This document shows positions 1-8,588 of a stretch of DNA of 35,645 nucleotides, piece by piece. A program made the position numbers and the translations under genes. Origin of the DNA: Ignavibacteria bacterium (GTDB lineage Bacteria > Bacteroidota > Ignavibacteria > Tepidaquicellales > OLB5); contig JACSRQ010000116.1 of assembly GCA_014879675.1 (NCBI GenBank), positions 1 to 35,645 on the forward strand. The letters run 5' to 3'. Below the pieces are notes generated by a model. The model searched no databases and was not told the DNA's origin. It saw only the letters and a program-made list of their open reading frames with translations. The first letter of the stretch is position 1. Every line of letters starts with the position of its first letter.

Positions 1-195
1 ATATACTGCAATATCATAATTCCGAATCATCAAGCAATCTCGAATCAGGCGATTCGAGTTACATTTGTATATCCAAAGAAAGTTAATTTCCTTGTTATAA
101 TTTCATAAATAAAGTAAATTTGCTCTCAAACATATTCATTAAATACCGAAAATACAATTTATATGGCATTTCCTACACAGGAAGGAGCGCTTTAA

Positions 196-1392
196 GTGGC
201 AGATCTATTTCAAAAGTGTTATGATTTCACCAGGGCTGATGAAGTCAAAAAATCAGGACTTTACCCCTATTTCAGACCCATTGAAGAGAATGAAGGCCCC
301 GTAGTCCAGATAGAGGGCAAAAAAATGATCATGGCCGGGTCAAATAACTACCTTGGCTTGACTGCTCATCCCAGAGTTAAAGAAGCGGCTATAAAAGCCA
401 TTGAAAAATACGGTACAGGCTGCAGCGGCTCCCGCTACTTAACGGGTACGCTTGACCTGCACATTGAGCTTGAAAAACGCATGGCAGAGTTCTTCGGAAC
501 GGAATCAGTGCTGCTGCTCTCGACCGGATACCAAACAGCGCAGGCTATTATTCCCACACTTGTGCAGAAAGGCGAGTACGTTGTTTCTGATAAAGATAAC
601 CATGCATGTATAGTTGCCGCAGACCTTATGGCAAAAGGCGCCTTTGCGGAATTCAAACGCTACAAGCATAACGAAATGGACGATCTTGAAGCCGTATTGA
701 ACAAGATCCCAAAAGACCGCGGAATACTTATTGTATCTGACGGCGTATTTTCAACCACCGGTGAGATTGTTCACCTGCCCAGAATGGTAGAGCTTGCCGA
801 ACAATTCGGCGCTCGAATACTCATCGATGACGCGCATTCAGTAGGTGTTATCGGCGTTGGCGGAAGAGGAACGGGCTCGCATTACGGACTCATGGATAAG
901 GTTGATATGACAATGGGCACGTTCTCAAAAACTTTTGCTTCGCTTGGCGGATTCGTAGCCGGCAAAGAACGGGTAATAAATTATATTAAACATCATGCCC
1001 CCGCTTTGATATTCAGCGCTTCACCAACACCTGCTTCCGTAGCCGCCGCAATGGCCGCACTGGAGATTCTGCAGGAGGAACCATGGAGAATTGAAAAGCT
1101 GAAGAGCAATGCTGATTACATGCGAGCAGGGCTAAAAGCGCAGGGTTATACTGTCATAGAGGGAATTACGGGTATTGTGCCGGTAGTTCTCGGCGTATTC
1201 GATAAAACATTGATATTCTGGCGCAAGCTTTTCGATGCAGGTGTGTTCACAAATGCATTTGTACCGCCGGGCGTTCCGCCGCATCTATCCATGCTAAGGA
1301 CATCCTACATGGCCTCACACGAAAAGGAACACCTCGATAGGATACTTGAGCTGTTCGGCGAGATCGGTAAAGAGCTTGAGCTGATAAAATAA
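196..1392 (+). CDS. PLP-dependent alpha-oxoamine synthase family acyltransferase (8-amino-7-oxononanoate synthase / 2-amino-3-ketobutyrate CoA ligase / serine palmitoyltransferase-like)
   Basis: 398-aa [38 protein letters not shown] and PLP-lysine region [13 protein letters not shown]. Confidence 0.92.
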   Translation: MADLFQKCYDFTRADEVKKSGLYPYFRPIEENEGPVVQIEGKKMIMAGSNNYLGLTAHPRVKEAAIKAIEKYGTGCSGSRYLTGTLDLHIELEKRMAEFFGTESVLLLSTGYQTAQAIIPTLVQKGEYVVSDKDNHACIVAADLMAKGAFAEFKRYKHNEMDDLEAVLNKIPKDRGILIVSDGVFSTTGEIVHLPRMVELAEQFGARILIDDAHSVGVIGVGGRGTGSHYGLMDKVDMTMGTFSKTFASLGGFVAGKERVINYIKHHAPALIFSASPTPASVAAAMAALEILQEEPWRIEKLKSNADYMRAGLKAQGYTVIEGITGIVPVVLGVFDKTLIFWRKLFDAGVFTNAFVPPGVPPHLSMLRTSYMASHEKEHLDRILELFGEIGKELELIK

Positions 1393-1445
1393 AGGGGTCA
1401 AATTATAACATCTGGTATATACAGCACTATAATTATTAAACACAG

Positions 1446-1471
1446 CCCACGGCTATAGCCGTGGGTTTTTT
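1446..1471 (+). terminator. Rho-independent terminator after the AONS-like gene
   Basis: Perfect palindrome cccacggcta/tagccgtggg followed by a T run. Confidence 0.8.
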
Positions 1472-1503
1472 GTAAAAATTAATAAATAACCGCATCAGCG
1501 GTT

Positions 1504-1968
1504 TTGAGAACAAACAAAATGAAATTTATACTTCCGTTATTGATACTGGTTTCAGTGATATTCATTTCATGCTCTAAAGAAGAAAAGCCTGTAACACAGC
1601 AGAACCAGCAGAAAGTACAAAACGATGAGAACGAGTCGCCGGGTGATACAAACCTTACACCGGAAGAAAAATTCTCGTCTTCGATACTCATTGATTTCCT
1701 CGGCGATACTGAGGATGAAGACCTGGCCGAGTTCCTCGAAACCGAAATATTTAAATTGGGAGCAAGTTACAACGGCGCATCGGTTGTGGAAATTACCCCA
1801 AGCACATGGCTGGTATCGCTTGAAAAAGACGGGAACATTAAAAACCACCTGCTGCAAAGATATGTTGATTTCAAAACAAACGACTATTATTTCAGCATGA
1901 AGGAAACTACGCTCACATTAACGGATGTGATCTCACGCACCAAACCCAAAACTTCTGCGGGTGAGTAG
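1504..1968 (+). CDS. Putative lipoprotein, unknown function
   Basis: Frame open from 1504 (GTG/TTG or internal ATG start at 1519 possible); N-terminal MKFILPLLILVSVIFISCSKEE signal with lipobox-like ISC. Confidence 0.65.
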   Translation: MRTNKMKFILPLLILVSVIFISCSKEEKPVTQQNQQKVQNDENESPGDTNLTPEEKFSSSILIDFLGDTEDEDLAEFLETEIFKLGASYNGASVVEITPSTWLVSLEKDGNIKNHLLQRYVDFKTNDYYFSMKETTLTLTDVISRTKPKTSAGE

Positions 1969-2091
1969 TTGAGTGGGTAAATAGTTGAGTTGGTGAGTGG
2001 TTGAGTTGATAAGTAGTGAAGCTGGAGAGGCGTTTAGCAATGAACAACATGTAATGGACGATTAACTAAAGAGGTCACTTGAATTGGCTTT

Positions 2092-2310
2092 AGCTCCGTA
2101 GGAGCGTTATGTTTGTAGAGCTTTTGCACCACCAATTCAGAGCTCCATAGGAGCGAAATGTTTGTAGAGTTTTTGCAGCAACAATTTAGAGCTCCGTAGG
2201 AGCGAAATGTTTGTAGAGCTTTTGCAGCGCCGATTCAGAGCTCCGTAGGAGCGTTATGTTTGTAGAGCTTTTGCAGCACTCATTTAGAGCTCCGTAGGAG
2301 CGAAATGTAG
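2092..2310. repeat. 49-bp tandem repeat, about 4.5 copies, palindromic core gctccgtaggagc
   Basis: Unit starts at 2092, 2141, 2190, 2239 and 2288 (exact 49-bp spacing): agctccgtaggagcgaaatgtttgtagagcttttgcagc... Confidence 0.93.
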
Positions 2311-2386
2311 TTGTTTTTTAAAATCCCATTTGTGAGTAGTTGAGTTGGGAAGTAGTATAATTGGATTGGCTTTTTAGGCGGCATTT

Positions 2387-2557
2387 TAAAAATGTCGTGA
2401 AGAAATTATTCGAGTGAGCGTCGCAGGAAAAACTGTCTGAATTCAGACGCCCCGGCGGCTGAATGAGTTTTTTTCCTGCAGCGAAACGAGAATAATTTTA
2501 GACATTTTTAAGAAGCCTTGACTTTTTTGGTTCTTTTTGTGTCAAGACAAAAAGAAC
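2387..2557. repeat. REP-like palindromic intergenic element (long imperfect inverted repeat plus secondary hairpin)
   Basis: Arms aaaaatgtc..aaattattc..gcaggaaaaa and ttttttcctgc..gaataattt..gacattttt; internal perfect palindrome gtctgaattcagac (2435-2448); hairpin gttctttttgt-gtcaag-acaaaaagaac (2530-2557). Confidence 0.75.
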
Positions 2558-2649
2558 AAAATTAATATCTCCAGACTTATAATATGCAACCTTAAAATGA
2601 GTTAATGACTTACTAAAAGTGCTTACACTCCCACAAAATTCTAAATTGT

Positions 2650-3054
2650 TCAGTAAATATTCGCATGCTCAACCATGATGCACCGGTTCTGCACAACTTT
2701 AATCCCCCGCTCTTCCAGCATTTTCGCAGCTTCATCATTATATATGCCAAGCTGGAACCATACATATTTCGGCTGCGGCTGCATCTGCAATATCTCCAAC
2801 GCATGCTCAACCAGGAACTCAGGTCTGCGGAAAATATTGACCATATCTACCGGGTCAATTAGCTGGGTCACTTTTTCTGCCACAGCCTGCCCGAAGAGCT
2901 CCTTGCCTGCGAGCTTTGGATTTACAGCAAAGATCCTGTAACCATGCAGGCTCATGTATAATGGCACCTTATAAGCCGGTGATATCTCATCATCCTTAGC
3001 GCCGATAACGGCTATAGTTTCTGATTTTTCAAGCATTTCTTTGATCAATTCCAT
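2650..3054 (-). CDS. CoA-binding domain protein (YccU-like)
   Basis: 134 aa; ETIAVIGAKDD, YRIFAVNPK, DMVNIFRRPEFL, VWFQLGIYNDEA typical of CoA-binding (Rossmann) YccU-like proteins. Confidence 0.85.
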   Translation of the reverse strand: MELIKEMLEKSETIAVIGAKDDEISPAYKVPLYMSLHGYRIFAVNPKLAGKELFGQAVAEKVTQLIDPVDMVNIFRRPEFLVEHALEILQMQPQPKYVWFQLGIYNDEAAKMLEERGIKVVQNRCIMVEHANIY

Positions 3055-3078
3055 ACTATATTACTCTATTTTATGTTC

Positions 3079-3126
3079 TTAATTGCACTATACCGGTGAT
3101 TAATTGCACAATACCGGTGATTAATT
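3079..3126. repeat. 21-bp tandem duplication ttaattgcac(t/a)ataccggtga
   Basis: Copies at 3079 and 3100, partial third from 3121. Confidence 0.8.
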
Positions 3127-3372
3127 AACGTTTCTATATGTTTTAACAGCCCGTTTGCGGTTATTGTTCTGTTTTGGATAATGATGGAATTTTGTTGCGC
3201 TCCTTATGCATTGAAATTAAGACTATTACAAAGTATTTTTGTTGAGTTATGGTAAAATATTTATCAAAATTTCTCATATCGCCCGGTTTTAAAAAGAGTT
3301 TGCACGGTTTTATAAACACAGTGTCCCGTTAATTACAAAACGGGACATTTTTTTTGCAATTAATTTCTACAT

Positions 3373-4038
3373 TTGAGCACAGCCAAAACTTTAATTACCG
3401 TAAAGAAATATTTCGCCGCTGCCAATATAAAAAGTGTGCAGCATGCCGCTCCGTATTTTCTGCGCAAATATAAAATAGTTGTATTTGTTCCATTAAAAAA
3501 TGCCGATGAGCTTACATTCATAATGGCGTCGCGCGGTGCGGGTTTTATCGGAAAGTATTCGCTCTGCTCATTCCGCACAAAAGGCGCAGGCACATTTATG
3601 GGAAGCCTTTCAAGCAGGCCGGCAGTTGGCAAGAAGGGTGAATTCCAGATCGTGGAAGAGATAAGGCTCGAAATGATCTGCGATGAAGCGGATATTGAAA
3701 ATGTTGTTGATGCTGTTTACAGTAAACATCCCTACGAAGAGCCTGTTTGTGAAGTTTACCCGGTAATGGTAAAAAACACCACACCGGAAGGCAGTACGGT
3801 TTTTGTTGAGCTGAAAAAGTCTGTAACCGTGGGAAGCATACTGGCAAAGCTGAACAAAAAGCTTCTGCCTGAAAACATACCCGTCAAAATTAAGAACCTG
3901 AAAATTAAACAGGCGCTTGTTGACCTGGTTCCTGCAGCCGCAAGGCTCTCGCTTCCTGCTTCAAAGAACAAATCGGTTCATACCAGAACACTGTATATAA
4001 GAAGAGAAAATAAAATAATTAATATCGAAATAATATGA
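3373..4038 (+). CDS. Protein with YqfO/NIF3 PII-like (CutA-like) domain; lacks recognisable NIF3 catalytic lobes
   Basis: YKIVVFVPLKNADELTFIMASRGAGFIGKYSLCSFRTKGAGTFMG...HPYEEPVCEVYPV is the NIF3-insert PII-like domain; exact start uncertain (TTG at 3373). Confidence 0.75.
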   Translation: MSTAKTLITVKKYFAAANIKSVQHAAPYFLRKYKIVVFVPLKNADELTFIMASRGAGFIGKYSLCSFRTKGAGTFMGSLSSRPAVGKKGEFQIVEEIRLEMICDEADIENVVDAVYSKHPYEEPVCEVYPVMVKNTTPEGSTVFVELKKSVTVGSILAKLNKKLLPENIPVKIKNLKIKQALVDLVPAAARLSLPASKNKSVHTRTLYIRRENKIINIEII

Positions 4039-4766
4039 GCATGAAAGAAAGATTAATAGGGCTTTACAAGCTTAACAAAGTTGACCGTGAGCTTCATGAA
4101 CTTATGAGCCTGAGGGGTGATATCCCTTTAAGGATAGAAGACCTTGAATCTGAAAAGCGCGAGCATGATAACCGCGCCGCCGAGCTTCGCAAAGAGCTTG
4201 AAGATATCATTTCGGCAGAAGAAGGCGTGCAGACCGAAAATGATACTTTGCTCGAAAAGATCGAGAAAAACGATGAACGCCTCCGCTCCGGCGCGCTGAA
4301 ATCGAACAAAGAATATGACGCGCTTGCAAAAGAGATCGAAGACGCGAAAGAAAAGATACATCTGAATGAAAAAGCCTCGAAGGAAGATAACTCAGCCCGA
4401 AAAGGTGAAATAGAGAACGAACTCAGCCTGATAGCCGGACAGCTTGATGAAGTTAACGCAGAACTTGAAACAAATAACCATGAGCTGGAAGAGCTTACCA
4501 GGCAAACCGGTGAAGAAGAAAAGGAACTCGTTGCAGAGCGCAATGAAATCCTGAAAAATATAGATCCCGAGGATTTCGCACACTACGAAAGGATCAGCAA
4601 AGTAAAATACGGTGAGGCAGTTGCTATAGTACGCAAAGGTTCATGCCTTGGCTGTTACAGCTCGATCCCGCCGCAAAAGGCTATCGAAATTCGTATGGCG
4701 GAAAAATTCTACGCATGCGAATCATGCGGCAGGATACTTATCGCAGAAGAGCTCATTACCGCGTAA
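4035..4766 (+). CDS. C4-type zinc-ribbon coiled-coil protein (DUF164 / zf-RING_7)
   Basis: Long coiled coil, then CLGCYSSIPPQKAIEIR...FYACESCGRILI; ATG overlaps upstream stop region. Confidence 0.88.
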   Translation: MSMKERLIGLYKLNKVDRELHELMSLRGDIPLRIEDLESEKREHDNRAAELRKELEDIISAEEGVQTENDTLLEKIEKNDERLRSGALKSNKEYDALAKEIEDAKEKIHLNEKASKEDNSARKGEIENELSLIAGQLDEVNAELETNNHELEELTRQTGEEEKELVAERNEILKNIDPEDFAHYERISKVKYGEAVAIVRKGSCLGCYSSIPPQKAIEIRMAEKFYACESCGRILIAEELITA

Positions 4767-4769
4767 CCG

Positions 4770-5261
4770 GTGGCAAGGCTCAAAGTATTTACCGACGGCG
4801 CTTCGCGCGGAAATCCGGGTGAAGCCGGTATAGGCATTGTGGTTTATGACGAAAAGGATTCCATAGTTCGTACGTGGAATGAATACCTCGGCAAAACCAC
4901 TAACAACCAGGCGGAATATATGGCTCTTATTCGCGGCGTTCAGCTTCTCAAAAAGCTGAAGGAATCTATGACAATAGATTTTGTGGAATTCCATGCCGAT
5001 AGCGAGCTGATGGTGAAGCAGGTTAAGCTTGAGTACAAAGTTAAGGATGAGGGTTTAAAGCCGCTCTTCAAAAAATTCAACTCCGAAATGAACGAATTAA
5101 AAGTACCCTACACCATTAAACACGTTGAAAGAAAGCTTAACAAAGAAGCCGATAAGCTCGTGCTTCTGATCACGATAATTGAAAACATAAAAAGGCAAAA
5201 AGGCGAAAACCCCCAAAATACTGCCAACTCTTATTCACGCTATTTGCAAATACTATATTAA
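4770..5261 (+). CDS. Ribonuclease HI-like protein, C-terminus replaced by prophage-encoded residues
   Basis: FTDGASRGNPGEAGIG, NNQAEYMAL, HADSELMVKQ, NKEADKL; after EADKL the typical RNase H C-terminus is lost (VLLITIIENIKRQKG...). Confidence 0.85.
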   Translation: MARLKVFTDGASRGNPGEAGIGIVVYDEKDSIVRTWNEYLGKTTNNQAEYMALIRGVQLLKKLKESMTIDFVEFHADSELMVKQVKLEYKVKDEGLKPLFKKFNSEMNELKVPYTIKHVERKLNKEADKLVLLITIIENIKRQKGENPQNTANSYSRYLQILY

Positions 5262-5378
5262 ATATTGTTCATGTAAGTAAGGGATAATCAAAAACTCTAC
5301 CTTTTTCGCCATTTATATCTACAGTTCTGACATATTTCGACTCGTTTTACTGACATCTGACAACCCTTGACAACATAA

Positions 5379-5702
5379 TTACCATTTTAGCTTCCATTCC
5401 CCATCCTCAAAAACAACCCTTTTTTCCCAATCGTATATCCTTTCGGTTAATTCACGGGCAATATCTACTCCCAGTTGCTCTACCGACTTCGCTGCCAATT
5501 CCGGTTGGCGACAAGCATCAATCAAAGTGCTCACGTGAATCTCATATTGAGCGTATCTACCTTTATGATTTACCTTAAATCTCAATATGTTGTTAGCACG
5601 TTTAAAATACATACCAGGCAAAAGCTCCCATATAATTTTTTGTATCATGACCAATGCTTTCTTTTGCGTCATTATTTCAACTGTCTTCATGATGTTTCTC
5701 AA
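5379..5702 (-). CDS. Hypothetical phage early protein
   Basis: 107-aa ORF, last gene of leftward early operon. Confidence 0.55.
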   Translation of the reverse strand: MRNIMKTVEIMTQKKALVMIQKIIWELLPGMYFKRANNILRFKVNHKGRYAQYEIHVSTLIDACRQPELAAKSVEQLGVDIARELTERIYDWEKRVVFEDGEWKLKW

Positions 5703-5708
5703 ATATAG

Positions 5709-5945
5709 TTATTTTTCTTTTAACTCGGCGGGTTTATTGCGATTTACAATGCTTTCAAATAAGTGCCCCTGATCTATGTGGGCAGACCTTTTTACAACTG
5801 TATCAGGCATAATATATTCTGCACTTTGCCAGCTTGTCAGGCAAACAGTGCATTCAATATAACGATGGTTAAAGGTCTCCGCATCAGCCTTTGTGCCAAT
5901 TGTACGAATGAGAGAATTCGGGGATTTACATTCAGGGCACTTCAT
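5709..5945 (-). CDS. Small zinc-finger protein, Ogr/Delta-like pattern
   Basis: MKCPECKSPNSLIRTIGTKADAETFNHRYIECTVCLTSWQSAEYI: CxxC-x~29-CxxC, ATG overlaps upstream stop. Confidence 0.6.
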   Translation of the reverse strand: MKCPECKSPNSLIRTIGTKADAETFNHRYIECTVCLTSWQSAEYIMPDTVVKRSAHIDQGHLFESIVNRNKPAELKEK

Positions 5946-6520
5946 TTCTTTTTACTTTTAAACTTGTTAGGATTTATCAATTTTGTTCTTACTCTGGTTG
6001 TATGTGAGGCTTCCAAGCAGGCAGAGGCGTACATCGATATATCCATTAAACTGATACCATGATAAAATGCAAGGTTCTTGGTTGTAACAGCCTTCCGGGA
6101 AGCAACATTACAGAGGTCTTCAAACCGATCATCCAAGAATAACTCCTCCGGCAATTTTGACCTTACATTAAAAGACTTCAATATATCCTTCGTTTCAGAA
6201 TCAGCTATCCGGTCATATTCGGAAATATCAGAGTTTATTTCTTCAAACTTCATGAGGCATAATGCCGCGAAGTGTTTTACTTCACCTATATTTTGGGCAT
6301 CACGGGAGGAGCCTTTTTCCACTACGATCTTGCACATCGCATAAAATTTGATGGAACTAAATATCTGTTTTACCTCTTCACGTTTGCTCCCCGCATAAGT
6401 GTGAACTAAATTGATAAGTTTGGGGCTTCCCTTGTACTTTCCAGTTAGAATTAATGATATTGTTGCCTCTGATTTTCTTAAATCCTTTGCAATTTGTCTA
6501 TTCGTGAGCTTGGTTGTCAT
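5942..6520 (-). CDS. Putative HTH-containing phage protein
   Basis: N-terminal LTNRQIAKDLRKSEATISLILTGKYKGSPKLINLV resembles an HTH. Confidence 0.6.
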   Translation of the reverse strand: MTTKLTNRQIAKDLRKSEATISLILTGKYKGSPKLINLVHTYAGSKREEVKQIFSSIKFYAMCKIVVEKGSSRDAQNIGEVKHFAALCLMKFEEINSDISEYDRIADSETKDILKSFNVRSKLPEELFLDDRFEDLCNVASRKAVTTKNLAFYHGISLMDISMYASACLEASHTTRVRTKLINPNKFKSKKK

Positions 6521-6972
6521 TCAGCCTTCCTCATAGTTTTAATTATTTCCGCAAGCATAGCTCCCTCTCCCTGTGACATTGGACGCTCAAGCTCATGTTT
6601 CTTGGGATTGTATTTCAAGGCTTTTGATTTATCCTTTTGTAATTGAGCAATCCTGTATGACTCGCTCTTTGGGTCAGGGCTTTCCATTATAATTTCAAAG
6701 CGAGATACCAATACAGCAAGCTCAAAATCCTTCCTGAGCCATTCAGGAGCGGTTGTGGAGGCTTTATTAAGCCACAGACGGCAGGCAGTGCCCATTTCCG
6801 CAGTAGTGAGCCTCTTTGCCCCGTAGTAAGCCTGCATGTACTTTATAAGCTGTGATACCGCCTTGTTATCCTTCGGCTTCCACAGCTTGATGCCGGGTTT
6901 CCCCTGTTTTTGAAATATCCACTTGTAAGCGGTTAAGTAGTCCTTCTTTATTATTTCCAATAGTGATTCCAA
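6517..6972 (-). CDS. Hypothetical phage early protein
   Basis: 151-aa ORF, 4-nt overlap with next gene. Confidence 0.6.
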   Translation of the reverse strand: MESLLEIIKKDYLTAYKWIFQKQGKPGIKLWKPKDNKAVSQLIKYMQAYYGAKRLTTAEMGTACRLWLNKASTTAPEWLRKDFELAVLVSRFEIIMESPDPKSESYRIAQLQKDKSKALKYNPKKHELERPMSQGEGAMLAEIIKTMRKAE

Positions 6973-6998
6973 CTGTTTATTACCCCCGTAATTTTTAA

Positions 6999-7253
6999 TC
7001 AGATTTTTACTAATTCAAGCGATGTAACTGAGTATATTGGTATCTTTAGAATATCTCCTATCTGAAAGCATTTAGTTATTGAATATTGTAAAAATTTGGA
7101 TGCCAGTAATTCCCCCTGAACATACAACTCAGCTTCCCCCGGGGTCGCGATGTAAACTGGTTCTGTTAATTCGATGTAGCTAAAGAAAAGAGACTGCTTA
7201 ACAATATATCCTTCAATAGTACCCAAGTCGGGATGCAGTAATTTTCGTTTCAC
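6999..7253 (-). CDS. Hypothetical phage early protein
   Basis: 84-aa ORF, overlaps start/stop of neighbour. Confidence 0.55.
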   Translation of the reverse strand: MKRKLLHPDLGTIEGYIVKQSLFFSYIELTEPVYIATPGEAELYVQGELLASKFLQYSITKCFQIGDILKIPIYSVTSLELVKI

Positions 7254-7720
7254 ACCCTGCGCTCCGGTTCGATAAAGCCCACCTTCAGCAAATCAAATAC
7301 AGTCTGTTCATTTTCAACCCTGATAATTGTTCCGTTTTTGAATAAGTAACCATTGTGAGCGGTAACATCGAACTTAGCCAGCCTCATTAACGTGCGCTTA
7401 TTCCAATCAACGGGGCCAGTTCTCATGTAATAAATCCAGCCGAAGTTCTTTTCATCAGCTATATAAACATCGATATTTACTGCTTTGAATCTGAACCGTT
7501 TATTTAAGCTGCCAAAGGAAGTGAATGTACCGGGATTGCTTCGTTTCATTTCAAGCAGAATCTTTTCGAGAAAATACCTGTCAGGGATGCAAACAAGGTC
7601 AATGTCCTTACACTCGGGCATTTTCCTGCGGATGCTTCCGGCTATTTCAATCTGCCTGCATCCCTGTTTCAGAATCTGTAAAATCTCATCGGAATAAATT
7701 TTGATGTAATCGTATTTCAT
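7250..7720 (-). CDS. DNA polymerase X-like nucleotidyltransferase domain protein
   Basis: IEIAGSIRRKMPECKDIDLVCIP, FGSLNKRFRFKAVNIDVYIAD, FGWIYYMRTGPVDWNKRTLMRLAK match the PolX palm GSxRR...DxDL...vDv pattern. Confidence 0.72.
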   Translation of the reverse strand: MKYDYIKIYSDEILQILKQGCRQIEIAGSIRRKMPECKDIDLVCIPDRYFLEKILLEMKRSNPGTFTSFGSLNKRFRFKAVNIDVYIADEKNFGWIYYMRTGPVDWNKRTLMRLAKFDVTAHNGYLFKNGTIIRVENEQTVFDLLKVGFIEPERRV

Positions 7721-7791
7721 TTCTTGTAGGTCACCAAATTAAAGTTACAGCGAAAAACAAAGTAGAACGCCAAAAAATTATATTGAGAAAA

Positions 7792-8343
7792 TCAGTCTAT
7801 AAGAGTTAATCCAAACTCAACCATTTTCTTTTGCATTTTTGCCCGATAAGCCAGATAAGCCCGATAAGCCCGATCAGCCCGATAAGCCAGATCAGCCAGA
7901 TAAGCCCGATAAGCCAGATAAGCCAGATAAGCCCGATCAGCCCGATAAGCCCGATAAGCCCGATCAGCCCGATAAGCCCGATAAGCCCGATCAGCCCGAT
8001 AATTTTTCCTTGCCTCGTTAAGAGCTTCTAAATTTTTCTCGGAGGGATTCCGGACTGCCGCCTGTATTTTTTCAATCAACGGCTTGGAGTCAGTGTCATT
8101 CGGGTATTTTTCGGCAACATACTCAGCCCATAAATCCATAGCATAGCAGGTGTATTTTTTCAATTGCTCTTTGTTGAACATCCTGACAAACAGCCAGTTC
8201 ATCCAGTCGTATCTCTTGCCATCATAGAGCTTTTGAGCGAACTCATTTGCCGGAAGTCCGCACATCATTCTTTTTGTTACCCAATCAGTGCCCTCTTTGC
8301 AGGCATCTTTTGATCTAAGCCATTCTGCTGTAATGATTTTCAT
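7792..8343 (-). CDS. Phage protein with (Y/D)(R/L)A tripeptide repeats
   Basis: 183 aa; unique N-terminus, then 18 x [YD][RL]A encoded by a 9-bp repeat. Confidence 0.75.
   Translation of the reverse strand: MKIITAEWLRSKDACKEGTDWVTKRMMCGLPANEFAQKLYDGKRYDWMNWLFVRMFNKEQLKKYTCYAMDLWAEYVAEKYPNDTDSKPLIEKIQAAVRNPSEKNLEALNEARKNYRADRAYRAYRADRAYRAYRADRAYLAYLAYRAYLADLAYRADRAYRAYLAYRAKMQKKMVEFGLTLID
7841..8002. repeat. 9-bp minisatellite, 18 units of GCC(C/A)GAT(A/C)A
   Basis: 162 bp = 18 x 9, two variable positions per unit, inside the 7792..8343 CDS. Confidence 0.95.
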
Positions 8344-8588
8344 TTTAATTTTGTATTTAAGTTATGAATGATTTGTTTGTTTACTGTAATCCCGCCGCAC
8401 TCCCTGCACTTGAAGTCATATTTATTGACCCGGTCAAATACTGAATGCTCGCAGGTAAATTGTGTTGTGTAAAGAATCTTTGAACTGTAGAAGCCACCAT
8501 CAATAGTGTCGTAAAACGTGCGCATAACATCCAGCTTCAAAAGCCGTGCCCTGATCTCCGCAGCATTATTATTTCCGAAGAGATTCAT
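8340..8588 (-). CDS. Hypothetical phage protein with CxxC motif
   Basis: 82-aa ORF, CEH...CRECGG, abutting neighbours. Confidence 0.55.
   Translation of the reverse strand: MNLFGNNNAAEIRARLLKLDVMRTFYDTIDGGFYSSKILYTTQFTCEHSVFDRVNKYDFKCRECGGITVNKQIIHNLNTKLK

Noticed and set aside
1567-1900. Alternative ORFs overlapping the host lipoprotein (1567..1857 -, 1625..1900 +)
   Set aside because: Lower coding plausibility than the lipoprotein frame, which has a clear signal sequence.
2092-2310. CRISPR-like array from 49-bp periodic repeats
   Set aside because: Most of each unit is conserved; no distinct spacers and no cas genes.
4094-4543. Minus-strand 149-aa Ser-rich ORF
   Set aside because: Antisense shadow of the DUF164 coiled-coil coding sequence (Glu/Lys codons read as Ser/Phe).
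7841-8002. CRISPR array
   Set aside because: 9-bp contiguous repeats with no spacers, and in frame within a CDS.
7831-8031. Plus-strand ORFs rich in ISP and PDK repeats (7831..8031, 7839..8021)
   Set aside because: Shadow frames of the 9-bp repeat; the minus-strand frame has non-repeat coding sequence on both sides and operon context.
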